Assembly: GCA_963170755.1 (NCBI GenBank)
Contig: OY720683.1
Span: 100,661,807 to 100,725,806, forward strand
Length of the DNA stretch: 64,000 bases
Direction of reading: 5' to 3'
Source: Amphimallon solstitiale
Lineage: Eukaryota; Arthropoda; Insecta; Coleoptera; Scarabaeidae
Shown here: positions 23,287 through 35,272 of the stretch, in pieces
Layout of the letters: each line of letters starts with the position of its first letter
Numbering within the stretch: position 1 is the first letter of the stretch
Made by a program: the position numbers and the translations under genes
Notes under the pieces: generated by a model
What the model was told of the DNA's origin: nothing
The model's database searches: none
The model's input: the letters and a program-made list of their open reading frames with translations, nothing else

Positions 23287-25100
23287 AAGTACTGTATCAC
23301 ATAACGATGACCAATTTCTTCCATGTATACAATTTCACTGGCAGCGGTCACTATTGATGGCTGCCAGACAAATACTAAACAAGGCAGCATCTTTATACTT
23401 CAAACTTAAGCTTTATAATGTTGGTACTTTCTACCATAGTAATTTATTTCAAAAAACAATCGTCAGTTATCAGCCATATTGGCATGTATTATAATATACT
23501 ACTGGTTTATGTACCACGTTGGGTATGCCAAAATACACTATTGTGACTAGCTCCACGTAGGTGAACACTAAAATGTATTAACTATGCTGTAGTTTCATGG
23601 TTGCTTTTAATTTAAATCTTAAAAAAAATTAATTCAAATTTATCATTTTTATATTAAAATGCTTCTTAATTCAAATCTCCCATGTCATTCTAAAATAACT
23701 AGGTTATATGGATTATACGTCAATTAGATTATGTACCTGTTTATTAAATGTAAACCCGGTTTTACTTGTACAATTACTCTAGCTCAAAAACGTAAATAAA
23801 ATTAATATAAGACTCTCATCTGGCTTGGATTACTATTTTAAGAAGATTATTTTCTTTCTATTAAAACAGAACAAAATATATTTCTCTTTTCAATAAATCA
23901 AATGTAAATTTAGCTGTGTATTTTGATCTTGATGAAAAGCGTTTTCTTTCTAACCTCATTCACATAATTTTAATTAAAAAGACACAGTCCTCACAAAAAC
24001 GTTGTATATTAAGTTATTAAATTCGTTAATAAATTTGTGACACACACAATTAACAAGTTCACACAAACAAACACAAGAGGTAAGTAAATTATTACAATGT
24101 TTTATATAGGTACAATGAATTCAAAATTTACACATAATAAACTTGTTATTATAATATTGAAAAAAATATGAGATGAAACTTAATAAAATTGTTTATTCTT
24201 TAGATTAAATTTTACTTTAAATATAATTAAATCAATTGTAATTTATATAGAAAAAATAAATATTCTACGTTGTGTTTTAAAATGTATTCAAACGTTTGTA
24301 ATCGTTTTGTTTACTTAACTTTGCAAGTTCAAATTCATTATATATTAGGATTACTCTTACAAAATTAAGGCAATAGATACAAATTTAAATCAAATTACAT
24401 TTATCTTTCTTTGTATTTGAAAGATGAATGTTGTTTAGTAATCAGTTGCACTTTTTAAAAAGAATTAAATTACTTATCGATTTTTTTTCCTTACGGACAG
24501 GTCTTCAACAGTAAAGTGGACTTCTTATTTTAAGGTTTCTTGTCTGGATGTATTCAAAATAATACAATGTTTCTTCCACAAAGGTTGCACAATCTTTCTT
24601 ATGATGAAACTATACGTTCCTTACTCAGCTCATACGTTACATACGGAATTCCTGGAATTTAATGTTTCCTTTTCGTTGTTCAGGTAAAATTCTTGAAATT
24701 ATAGTATATTCTTGAAAATAATATTTGTTTATTTATAGGTGTAAAACGTTGGTGCTTCAATGTAGGTATAAAACAGGATCCTAAAGTCAGGTATTCCATT
24801 CGTTCTCGATGAAGTTTAATCAATCCAAATTGCAAATTTTGTCACAATAGTCTTCTCAAATTGAGTATAAATTTCTTATGGATAATAAATTGAGGTATTT
24901 ATTTTAATAAATTATTTTTTGAAAAACCGTTTTTAATTATGCAAACACTAATTTGTTGTAGCGTTGTTTTTCCAAAATTCACTCCATCTGTTTTTTTATG
25001 TCCCAGGTATCTAATAATTCTTTTTTTTAAATTTCATATTCAAACTGCTACCTTCTTGTAATAAAATATTAATATGATTTAAACGGCCATAAAACCGGTC
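23287..25100. other. AT-rich intergenic sequence
   Basis: 23290-23530 may still be mariner leader sequence, but no terminal repeat was found. 23530-25100 is extremely AT-rich with no frame above 60 codons and no repeat I can support. Confidence 0.45.
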
Positions 25101-27616
25101 GGAACTAAATACAAGGAGGCAGAAAGTATAACGCCACCACGATAACTACCCTTCTATTAAGACTTATCAGAGGCTAAATCAAAATATTCAAGAGACGCTT
25201 GTCTATAAATACCTACCACTTCCAACTTATACAACCCTTATGGTCTTACCTTTCACTCTTCCCAGGGTGCGGTGTTAAATATGATCCGACAGTACCGCCT
25301 CCAGCTGCAGTCGGGAATGCGCAGATTCGAAACACAGTACAAGTCGAAGGTTATAGGTTGTCAGGGCGCCAGTCCGCAGTATTATATTGTCTACCAACCT
25401 GATATTTTAAACTCCGGACTAAGTTCAATACTTAAACCCCAGGTAAAATGATTGGCAAAACCAAACATACACACATGCAAATTTAATACCAGATTTACTG
25501 ATACGCTTCCCAAATTTTAAAAGAAAAAGTCACCAAAAATTCATAACATAGCTACGAGATATTGAAATAGTTACCAAAGTTTATTAAAAAAAAAACTACA
25601 AGCTAAACACAGATAGGCAAATAGGACGCTTGATTTAAAGAAACATCCATAAAAACATTGCGCTTGAATATTAAATTAAATAAATACAATTAAGGTGTAA
25701 GCACTCCTAATCAAATGATAAGATGAAATGCAAAAGCTGACTTAATTAATTAGGTAAAAATGAAGTTAAATAAAGGTGAAACAAAATTATAAATGCAAAG
25801 CCTATAGTTGTCGAGCAGCCTGGTCTCTAAATTGGGACACCAAAAACACTAACATATAAAACACCCTATACATCAGGACAATTCGCCAGGCTGTGTGACG
25901 ACCATACCCTCAATTCTAGATGGTATTGAATGTAGCTTAGATATCTTCGCCTTACAAACACATATAACCTCAATTAATACAACACGATTACAAATCGTTC
26001 AAAAATTTACACCTTATGGCCGATAACACAGACCAAAATTATTAAATTACACAGGATAGAAATGACAATTAATAATCTGGATGTGGCAATTAAGTAGACC
26101 ACCGAATCTCAAAGAATAAAAATGTTTGGAAAATTTTGACAGTAAAACAAGCAAAAATTACTCGAAAACCCCACAAGGAGTTTGAAATTATCATTAAAAT
26201 TGTACGTTATGTAACTGAAATGAAATTGAGCAGAGGCCTAAGTGCCCCAAAATTATAATTGTTAAACTACGATAAATTAAACTAATGATTTGACAGAGAA
26301 TACAGTATTTAAGTACTATTCTACTAATTCTATTCTATTCTATTCTATTCATCCGGAAGGCAGAAATTAAGGTTCATCACCTTGAAAATTTTCCTCGGAA
26401 CGACGAAGATCTTCCCATAAAAAGCATATAGCACGTGGTTCAGATACATACGGCCGCTGATACGGTTCTTGGTTACCGTACATAAACCGCAAACTAAAAG
26501 GGCGGAAATAGGAAAATACACAATTAGAACTAAAGAAACAAACGATAGATATACTTACAATAGCGTAAAAAGTTCTCAACCAAAATTTCATCCTTAACAC
26601 AAGATCGGTTTCGCCAAATATAACGTGCTCTTGACAAATTCAAATCATCCCACTCTCAATCCTGGATTATTCAACGATGTTACTAAATACTCAATTTATT
26701 TGTACAAGGCTGGTGGGGAAAATTACACTACTTTTGCTTCGGGAGATGTTGCTTCGAGAAGATTTGGAACGAAAGAGAGGGACGTAGTACGAAATTTTTA
26801 TTCTATAACATTCGCAAAGAATAGACGTCAAAAGCGCCCTCTGAAGGTATAACTAACTGCGGACAAATTACTAACACATATTTGGCTTAAGTAATGATAA
26901 TCTCAAGCTGCACAATCATATTATTAATTATAAATCCCCAAACAATGCTTAAAATGAACAAAAGAAATAAATAAAAGAATTTCCAAAGAAAATTTAAATG
27001 TGTTAACGAAATATACAGCGCCATCTATCTGCTGCGAAAATGTGCTACCTCCGGCAAGTAAGACAAGCGCTCTAACATGCATGGTCAGCAAATCTTCACT
27101 TTGTCCAATAGAGGTCGGTAAACAATCAAAATCAATTATTGAATCAATACTACTACATCGATAAGTACAAGAAAATCAATACAGACATTCCACCAAATGT
27201 AATTAAATATAGAAGGCAAAATTAATATTCTCTAAATAGAGAAATAAACAAAGACAGGAATTGTTTCCACGGAACTGAAAATAGTAATTCTACAATTAAA
27301 CGATATCGAATATATCGAGCAAGACTAACTGTTATGTAATACGAAGAATATATAGAGTACCTTAAAATAATATGTACAAGGAAGAGATACGTTAGGAACG
27401 AAAATGAAATTGTAACAAGGCTGAAGTTTGTCAATAACACAGTATGTATCTTGACATAATATTCAATTGATGTTTTTAATCGTATTTTTAATTTGAGTTT
27501 GTAAATTTTCAGTGCATAATAATTAATTTTATCAAGTTTAATTTACAATGGTGAAATTCAAGTTCTTAAAAATTTTTACGTATACATAATCTTAAACTTA
27601 ACTAATCAGAATAATT
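25101..27616. other. A-rich, strand-skewed intergenic stretch with (ATTCT)n
   Basis: A slightly GC-elevated segment at 25130-25420 carries an unfamiliar 67-codon frame. The following 25420-26330 is A-rich on the plus strand like 15091-16429. A pentanucleotide run (ATTCT, about 6 units) lies at 26321-26350. Minus frame 26367-26600 (77 codons, one hydrophobic stretch) and plus frame 26625-26852 have no recognised relatives. ACAGCGCCATCTATCT at 27015 is a string common near insect TE ends. Confidence 0.35.
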
Positions 27617-29556
27617 AATTATAATATTAATAATAATAACACCTTTATTGATTGCATTACATTAACATATTAGTTTTACATATTAATTTACATATTGGTA
27701 ATAATGAAATCAAATGGTAACACCTTCAGTTATGCCTGAGGCTCCCTGATCTACCAGGTGTACCAAATGAGTCATAGAAGAAAAAGAATGTGTGCGTGCA
27801 CATATATACATAAATAGCCATACACACATACATAACACCATTTTGAACACTATTCAAAAGCGCAAGTGTAATTAATAAAGAAGAAAAAAAATAGAAAAAA
27901 AGAAAAACTACAACATAACACTACTGCTATCCGAACAACTCGAGCAACTCAAAATACAAGATCACTTAATAAACGCTCTCTCAAACATCGCTTGAAACCA
28001 CGGAGGGACAAATCTTTGAAATACTGTGGCAAATCATTCATAATCATAGCACAATTGTATTGAAAACAACGCTTGAAGTGAGTGGTACGGTGACGAGCTA
28101 TATCAATCAAATCCCTTCTCCGAACGTTAATGCTGTGGACATCAGTGCGATATCTAATTTTGTTTAGCAAATACGGTGGGGTACGGGTAGGAATGATTTT
28201 ATAAGCGAAACAGGCCAAATGAAAAAGCCTGCGCTTTTCCATATTGAGCCAGCCAACCTCCGACAACCTAAAAGAAATTCTCTCTCTCCTACCAACACCG
28301 AAAATGAACCGCAAGCATGCGTTTTGGGTTACCTGTATTCTCCTCCTATCCAAACTGTCAAGACAGGGACCATAAATGGAATCGCAATAGTTAAAATTGG
28401 ACAAGACCAATGTATCGGCAAACATGGTCTTAACATGAGCATTCAAGGAGGATCTGTAAGGATATAACATTTTCAAATTACAATAAGCCCGCCTAATAAG
28501 GTTGGTAGTGTTATCCTTGAACCTCAAGTTTTCGTCCATAAGCAGACCCAGACTTTTAACACAATTCTTTCGGACTAACCCAACTCCATTAATACGCAAA
28601 TCCAACGTATCACACACCTTTGACCTATTGGTAGCACTACTGAAAATAATGTAGCATGACTTTTGTCCATTAATTTGCAAACCATGGCGACGAGTGGTTT
28701 TATAAAATTTATCTAAGTCACTATTGATAGTCTGCGTTGCAACAGCAACATCCCCGGTGTTGAAATAAGTGTACAGTTGCGTGTCGTCAGCATAGAAGTG
28801 AAATTTGCAATTAAAGTGATCAAACAGAAAAAGCTGCGAGGTATAAACTGCAAATAACAATGGACCCAAGGTAGATCCCTGAGGAATACCGGATTTCAAA
28901 TATGTGTAGTCAGAAATGTCATTATTTAATACAGTTCTTTGGACTCTGTCGGACAAGTAGCTGTGAAAGAAGGAAACAACATTATAATGAAACCCCACAT
29001 AATGCAAGACCAACAACTGATGATTGAGCCTATCGAAAGCCTTGGAGAAATCAAGCAGGACCAAAACAGTAACCATACCAGTATCCGTAGCTGAAATAAC
29101 ATCATCAGTAATTTTAGTCAGCGCGGTGGCACAACTAAACCCCGGTCGGAAACCCGACTGAAAAGATGGGAGAATATGAAACCTAGATATATGATGTCTC
29201 AATTGACGCTCCACCACCCTCTCCAAAACCTTCGACAGCGTCAGCAGAATACTTATTGGCCGCAAGTCCGCAAAATCACTGGGGGTGCTATTCTTAGAAA
29301 GAGGCATGAGGTGAGCTACCTTCCATATTGAAGGAAAAACACCATTAAATAAACAAAAATTGATAATATAAGTCAAATACGGAATGATGTAAGGACAAGA
29401 TAAGGAAATCATTTTAATATTAATCTTATCACTTCCCGTAGAATTTGAAGAAATATTGTTTATAATAGAAAGCACGTCCTCCTCCAGAACTTCGTCAAAA
29501 GAACATATCTCGACTCCAGGCCTAATGTTAGTACTATAAAAACCCAGCACATTCTA
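27617..29556 (-). mobile_element. 5'-truncated non-LTR retrotransposon with intact RT
   Basis: A minus-strand copy whose coding part ends at 27949, followed by a 3' untranslated region of about 330 bp and an (A)TTATTATTAATAATA-type simple repeat at 27617-27645, a tail of the CR1/L2 kind. Upstream of 29556 homology stops abruptly without an endonuclease domain, so the copy is 5'-truncated as usual for target-primed integration. Its uninterrupted frame suggests a fairly recent insertion compared with its neighbours. Confidence 0.8.
27949..29550 (-). CDS. Non-LTR reverse transcriptase (CR1/L2/Jockey-like), 533 aa, open
   Basis: RNA-templated DNA synthesis for element copying. Visible motifs: FADLRPISILLTLSKVLERV (about residues 93-112), SFQSGFRPGFSCATAL (129-144), VLVLLDFSKAFDRLNH (first catalytic Asp, 162-177), LKSGIPQGSTLGPLLFAVY (218-236), HFYADDTQLY (catalytic YADD, 251-260), NGQKSCYIIFSS, then the thumb SLGLLMDENLRFKDN and the C-terminal FNYCDSIYG...RIQVTQNACLRFIFG, typical of this clade. 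The start used is simply the first Met of the frame; the real N-terminus with the endonuclease is missing by truncation. No stops or shifts in 533 codons. Clade between CR1/L2 and Jockey is not resolved by eye. Confidence 0.85.
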   Translation of the reverse strand: MLGFYSTNIRPGVEICSFDEVLEEDVLSIINNISSNSTGSDKINIKMISLSCPYIIPYLTYIINFCLFNGVFPSIWKVAHLMPLSKNSTPSDFADLRPISILLTLSKVLERVVERQLRHHISRFHILPSFQSGFRPGFSCATALTKITDDVISATDTGMVTVLVLLDFSKAFDRLNHQLLVLHYVGFHYNVVSFFHSYLSDRVQRTVLNNDISDYTYLKSGIPQGSTLGPLLFAVYTSQLFLFDHFNCKFHFYADDTQLYTYFNTGDVAVATQTINSDLDKFYKTTRRHGLQINGQKSCYIIFSSATNRSKVCDTLDLRINGVGLVRKNCVKSLGLLMDENLRFKDNTTNLIRRAYCNLKMLYPYRSSLNAHVKTMFADTLVLSNFNYCDSIYGPCLDSLDRRRIQVTQNACLRFIFGVGRRERISFRLSEVGWLNMEKRRLFHLACFAYKIIPTRTPPYLLNKIRYRTDVHSINVRRRDLIDIARHRTTHFKRCFQYNCAMIMNDLPQYFKDLSLRGFKRCLRERLLSDLVF

Positions 29557-30149
29557 TTTTATGTCATTTCAAAATCAATCTTTTCAATGAAATTAGTGTA
29601 AACATAGGTTTATTTAATTATTGTGTAACTCACGTTCTGTATGTTATCAATATCATGATAATATATAGGTATAATAATAAGTGAAATACCTGTACCAAAA
29701 ATATAAATATGAGTCACATTGTGCAACAAAATAAAATTGTTGGTAAATTACTCGCATTTTTCCTCTATAAGAAAAATACAATCACAGTTCTTTTTACTAA
29801 ATTCTGACATATTGTTCCACAATCAAAAATCGTTTTAATTAATTAAAGTCGAATGATAAACTCCAATTTAATCAAAAAAAAAATGGGGTGAACGTTATTT
29901 TTATATTATAAAACACATTTTCAGGAAATCCGTTATCTCCGATAGAACTACCGAAATGATCCGTGATCTCTCAACAATACCGGACTAATCTAATACAACC
30001 GATATCCTTTACACAAACTGTTAATTAAATATGGCTCGATGTATCTCTGACATTACCCCGTTTGCTATTTACTAGTACACCAAGTACGACTAATATATCC
30101 GAACAGGAATAGAGCGCTTTCAATTGGTATCCTAGTCGTAGAACACATA
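29557..30149. other. AT-rich upstream flank of the host exon
   Basis: No coding frame and no TE signature. It contains NNTTAAT-type AT-rich runs and leads into the CpG-dense patch at 30150. Distal regulatory sequence of the gene at 30869 could lie here, but nothing specific is visible. Confidence 0.35.
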
Positions 30150-30335
30150 GACCGTGCAGAATTCAATGCGCCGTCTCAACAGACGCTGAACGTAACATGT
30201 TCGTGTATTCCGCGTCGGGATGCCGGCGGCGAAGCGTCGCCCTCATCGTTAGCGTCACCTCTCGGTACGCCGCAACATCGAAAACACGCGATTTTCGTGT
30301 GAAGTAACTTGCGACTCTAGCACGAAAGCTTTTCG
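30150..30335 (+). promoter_or_regulatory. CpG-dense promoter-like patch upstream of the host exon
   Basis: More than twenty CpGs in about 150 bases (GCGCCGTCTC, CCGCGTCGGG, GCCGGCGGCGAAGCGTCGCC, CGTTAGCGTCACC, GGTACGCCGCAACATCG), far above the surrounding AT-rich level. It lies 530-720 bp upstream of the start codon of the exon at 30869. This is the composition of an insect housekeeping-type promoter or leader exon. Transcription start, TATA or Inr could not be fixed. Confidence 0.5.
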
Positions 30336-30868
30336 GCATTATTTTCTATCTACTTTCTCCGATAAGAATCATATCTGCGCGTGTAAATCGGTGCATATCG
30401 TACATTACATATATTGGGTGTTTTATATTTTTTAAGTAAGCGAACGTGTAAATTTTTGTGATGGTAATGATTATTGAGATAACATATTGAAGTGTGTATA
30501 AACTTTATATATCGAATTTTTTAAAAAGAAACCATATCTTGTATAAGCATATCCATAATCCAAGAAGTAATATAGTAAGGGGACTATTAAGAATAATTCC
30601 TTTCTACGCGAAGAAGACCTAACGTAATTAATCAAAGTGTGCGTGTGTCAGAGTTGGCAAAAAAGATTCTCTACTTTCATCGTGTTACGTTTTCTCGTTT
30701 GGTGTCATATCAAAACAAACGGAGGAAACTAGACATTAAACGTAAAGCCAATTAAATGAAGGAATAAGACAGCGTGAAAGAAAAGGTTAATCTTCGTGAT
30801 TTCATATAAAAGAAACGAGATTATTTAAGTGTATTATTCATAGTTATTATTAATAAAAGCAAAGCGAA

Positions 30869-31075
30869 ATGTCTGAGAGTGCTTATAATTCTCCGTTACC
30901 GCTGAGGCGGTTTACGGATTCCTGCTGTTCAAGTCCTGCAAGGAGCATCGGCGGGCACGCTTCGTCGGATATACTAACGGATTCCGATGGGGAAGGGGAT
31001 TTCATCACGGAGATTCCTGGTACACCAGATCAAACCGTCATCGCTGGCTGGCTTAAATTCAGAGACAACAAGAAG
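30869..31075 (+). CDS. First coding exon of a host gene, possibly PH-domain protein (partial)
   Basis: ATG in context AGCGAAATGT opens 69 codons. The first part is rich in Ser, Pro and acidic residues (SCCSSPARSIGG, LTDSDGEGDF), typical of a disordered N-terminus. The exon ends EIPGTPDQTVIAGWLKFRDNKK. The GWLKFRDNKK ending resembles the first strand of a pleckstrin-homology domain (GWLKxxxxxKKW), which would continue in the next exon. The AAG|GTATTG boundary at 31075/31076 is a good splice donor in phase 0, and translation past it stops within eight codons. Codon and base composition differ from the surrounding TEs. The remaining exons must lie beyond this window or were not recognised. The PH assignment is tentative. 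Confidence 0.6.
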
Positions 31076-31379
31076 GTATTGATTGCTAGCCTACGTTAAT
31101 TTTTTTGGAGCGAAATCTATGTGTACTTTTGCACTTGGTGTGCCATAAAATGTAAAGCTTAAAACCCGTTAAGAGGATTATGCGCTGTTTTTTCAGTCGT
31201 ACGTAACAGATAAAATCCGGAATTTCGTTCGCATTTGCAAACATTTTAGTTAGTTTATTGGTTAGTTTTCTAGACAGAAAATAGTATACGTACATAATGT
31301 GTATATATGAATATACATACCAAATTTTTGTGTATATCAGAATTATTATATTTTTAAGCTTAGAATTGACTTTTTTAAT
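31076..31379 (+). other. Start of putative intron 1
   Basis: Begins with GTATTG at the donor. AT-rich without coding features. It runs into the degenerate satellite at about 31380. Confidence 0.4.
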
Positions 31380-34300
31380 CTTTTGGTTAGATTTTTATAA
31401 GTTATCTTTTTTTTTCTCATACGTTGCGAAATTTCTGTAATTCCATAAGAATTGTGGATAAAAGTATTTGACTTACTTAATATCCTTGGGCAAGCAGGCA
31501 TTGTTAGGATTAGTTATTATATAAATCTTATTTTTTTTTGATTTATGCCCGAGAAATGTTTGTGTTTAATTTATTAAACCTTTAAACATCGTTATTTTGA
31601 ACGGTATTTTTCAATTTTTAGTAAGTTTTCGATACCCATTCTGTCAACTTTTTCTAGTCACATATGGAGGAAAATAACGTATTTAGGGTACAAAACAAAT
31701 ACTCATTTTTTTCTCATTTAGGTATCAGAAATGTTACTACTGAACTTACTAAGTTTTTAAGTGTGACTTGTTTTTGAAACGATTTATTCAATTTTTATTT
31801 AATTTTTGTACTACAATTTTATTAGCTTTTTTGATATTTACAGTCAACCTGCTTGTGGACTACTGAATAAATTCTTCACTTTGTTTAATTTTCTTGGGAA
31901 AGCTATGCATATGAAGTACCAAATATATTTGCTTTCTTTTTCGATTTGCGTCCCAAAAATATTTATATTGGATTTACTAAATCTTTATGCATTCTGTTCC
32001 TATGGAAAGTTTTTAATAGTAAAAAAAATATATCATTGGGTAAATTATGCATTTGAGGTAATAAATAAATTTTCTTTTCTTTTGTACATATCCACATTGT
32101 TTGTATGAGTTTTTTAAACTTCTAAACTTCACATTTCCTTTTGAAACAATTATATTTCGTTTTTTATTTAATTTTTAATATTATAAGTTTATTAACTTTT
32201 TTTCGATACCTACTCTGCCAGATATCTATAGTTCCATGGGGCCTATTGAATAAAATATTACGTTTTGTTTAATATCTAAGGGCAAATTATGCAGTTGGGA
32301 AAGTAAATAAAACTTCTTTCTTTTACGATGTACATTGCCGAAATATTTATATTAGATTTATTAAATATTTTAGCTTGACTTTTTTTTGAAACGATTTATT
32401 TAATTGTATAGTTAGCTTTTGATGATTAATTATCTTATTAAGTTTTTTGATATAGACTCGAACTAATAATTGTTTTATAAAGATTATTGAATAATACAAA
32501 TTATGCATTAGGGGTACTAAATAAATCTTCTTTCTTTTTAGATGTACATAGTAGAAATATTTATATTGTATTTTTAAATCTTTGTTTCACATTTTCTTTC
32601 AAAACAGTTTATTTGATTTTTTAGATATTTTTGATAGTACAAGTGTTATGAACTTTTTCGATATCCACTCTCTGGAAAGTTTATACTTTTGTCAGGACAT
32701 TAAATAAAATATTACACTTTGTTTAATATCCCTGGACAAATTATGCATTTTAAGTTCACAATAAATCTTATCTCTGAATTTATAAAATTTTTACGATTGA
32801 CTTTTTTTAAACAATTTATTTAGTGTTTAGTAGTATAGACTATTGAATAAAATATTATATTTTGTCTTTGTCCAAATATATATTTGAGGTTATGAATATA
32901 TAGTATTTCTGTTTCGATTTTCCTACCAGAAATATTTCTACCGACTTGAAGAATTATATTTTATTGAAACATTTTACTTCTTGTACTGCGAGATTTCGAT
33001 AGTTCGATATGGACTAATGAATAAAATAATATAAAAATAATATACTTCATTTATTATTATTGGGAGATTATGTATTTTAGGTATTAAATAAGCTTGTTTT
33101 CGATTTCTATTTGCATACCAGAAATGTTTACACTGGCTTTTTAAAATCGTTAAGTATATATTATCTTTTGAAACGTTATATTTAACTTTTTAGTTAGGCT
33201 CTAAAAGTCTTATTAACTTTTTAACAATTAAAAAAATATTAAATTATTAATATCCTTGATTTATTTCAGGAACTAAATAAATCTTCTTCTTTTTTCCTAT
33301 TATGTACCAGAAATGTTAATATAGAATTTATAAATTCTTTAAGCATAAAGTTTCTTTGAAATGTTTTATTTCAGTTTTTAGTTGTTTTTTTATTATAACT
33401 CTTACTAATTTTTTTGGTATTCACTTTCATATTTCTATAGTCCATATGGACTATTGAATAAAATAAGATAAAATAATACACTTTATTTGATATTCTTGGG
33501 AAATTATGTATGTAGGTACGATTCCAGAAATTCACCAAAAATATTTATATAGAATGTAAACACTCTTTAATAAACATCTTTTTGAAACGTTTCAGTTCAT
33601 CTTTTAGTTAGTTTTTGATATTACAAGTATTATTAACCTTTTTCATATGCACTGCTAGATTTCTATATTTCAATATGAACTATTCAATAAAATAATACAT
33701 TTCATTTAATATTCTTGGGAAATTATGTAGTTAGGTACTAAATAAAGTTACTTTTTTTCGATTTTAGATGTTTATATTAGCCTCCTAAAATCTTTAAGCC
33801 TAAGTTACATTTTATGTAACTTTTTACTTAGTTTTGATAATAAAAGCCATTGACTTTTTTGATATACACGGCCAAATTCTGCTTGTTCCCTATGAACTAT
33901 TAAATAAAATTTTGCATTTTTCTACATCTTTGGACAACTTGTTTATTTGAGGCACAGAAAAAGTTTTCTTTTCAGTTAACATTCCAGAAATGCTTGTATA
34001 GAATTTCTACAATCCTTAGTATGATTTTTTTGAAGCGTTTCATTTTTAGCTAGTTTATATTAGTACAACTATTTTTAACATTTTCGATATACATTCTTCG
34101 ATCTATCTGAAATTTCGCATAGATTATTGAATAAAATAATCAACCCTGTTTAATATTCCTGGGCATATTATGCATTTGTGGTAGGTACTAAATGAAGCCT
34201 TCTTTCTTTTTCAATTTATCTTTCTAAACTTCACATTCTCTTCTTTTTGGATTCCTTTAATGTTTTAATTAGTTTGTTTTTCTATAGTTTCATATGGATT

Positions 34301-34460
34301 ATAAAATAAAATATTGGGCTATGTTTAGTATCTCTCAGCAAATTATGAATTTAGCTACTAAATTAATCTTTTTGGAAATACACTCTATTAATTTGCTAGG
34401 CTTCTATTTGCATATAATATTAGATTTTGTACAATATACTCCGCAAATTATGAATTTAAA
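31380..34460 (+). repeat. Degenerate tandem satellite, about 220-bp unit, in putative intron
   Basis: One sentence recurs about a dozen times: (T)ATGGACTATTGAATAAAAT, then ATTACACTTTGTTTAATAT, CTTGGG, AAATTATGCATTT-GG, TACTAAATAAATCTTCTTTC, CAGAAATATTTATATT, TTTGAAACGATTTATTT and TTTTTAGTTAGTTTTTGAT. The ACTATTGAATAAA anchor is seen near 31858, 32245, 32480, 32700, 32845, 33015, 33455, 33690, 33898, 34123 and 34305, mostly 180-240 bases apart with gaps. Units differ greatly, so the array is old. No open frame. It stops where family X copy B begins. Confidence 0.75.
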
Positions 34461-34466
34461 TTAAAA

Positions 34467-35272
34467 AATGAGGTGTGGCCACCACACGACTTTTTTTTTA
34501 TACGTATGAGCGTTTCAAATAATAGAATTTTTTTTATACAAAAATTATTCAAAGTCCTATTATAAATACGTCTATTCTCTTAATAAATACCATAGAATGC
34601 AAATTTTGCAAGATATTAGAAAAAAAATGCTACTCGCGTTACATGCGGTACGACTTTTGAAATTTCATGTACACAGAAGACATTGCAAATCCAGTTCTAA
34701 ATACTTTTGTACTCTTGATAAATATATATAGAATACATAATTTACGATATATTTGCAAAAAATCGCTATTTGATAAAAGTAAAACTGTTACTTACGGTCC
34801 GAATTTTCAAATTTTTTTCTACAAAAGATATTTAAAATTATGTTTTAAATACTTTTATACTCTTAATGTACCTACCTAGAAAGCATGACTTGCGAGATAT
34901 TCGCAAAAAACTGATTTTCAATAAGAGTAAAAGACCTACTTCCGGTAGGAATTTCGAAAAACTTTTTTAATACGATTTTTCTCAAATTTAATTTTGAGTA
35001 CATTTGAATTCTTTATAAATTTGTTTAAACTGAAGTAAACTACTACTTCCGGTATACCGATTTTACTGAAACACCAATCAGATCTCAACAGGGAGATTAT
35101 ACACGTAAATACAAAATTTGGAATTGATATCTACAGTGGTTTGACCGCTATCGTGGTCATACACAGACACACACACAGAGAGAGAGAGACATTTTTTTAG
35201 AACCACTTTTTTGATATCAGGAGACTTCAAAACGTAGACATCTGCAAAAATCTACTACGTATAAGAAAGTAA
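34467..35272 (-). mobile_element. Family X copy B, inverted relative to copy A
   Basis: Starts GAGGTGTGGCCACCACACGAC followed by TTTTTTTTATACGTA and ends TACGTATAAGAAAGTAAAAG at 35254-35273. Internal repeats match copy A in reverse complement (boxes TACTTCCGGT at about 34939 and 35044, diverged ones at about 34650 and 34793), and CGCTATCGTGGTC (about 35147) and a CA/GA dinucleotide tract at 35160-35190 are shared. Roughly 800 bp, non-coding. It abuts the satellite array. Confidence 0.75.
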
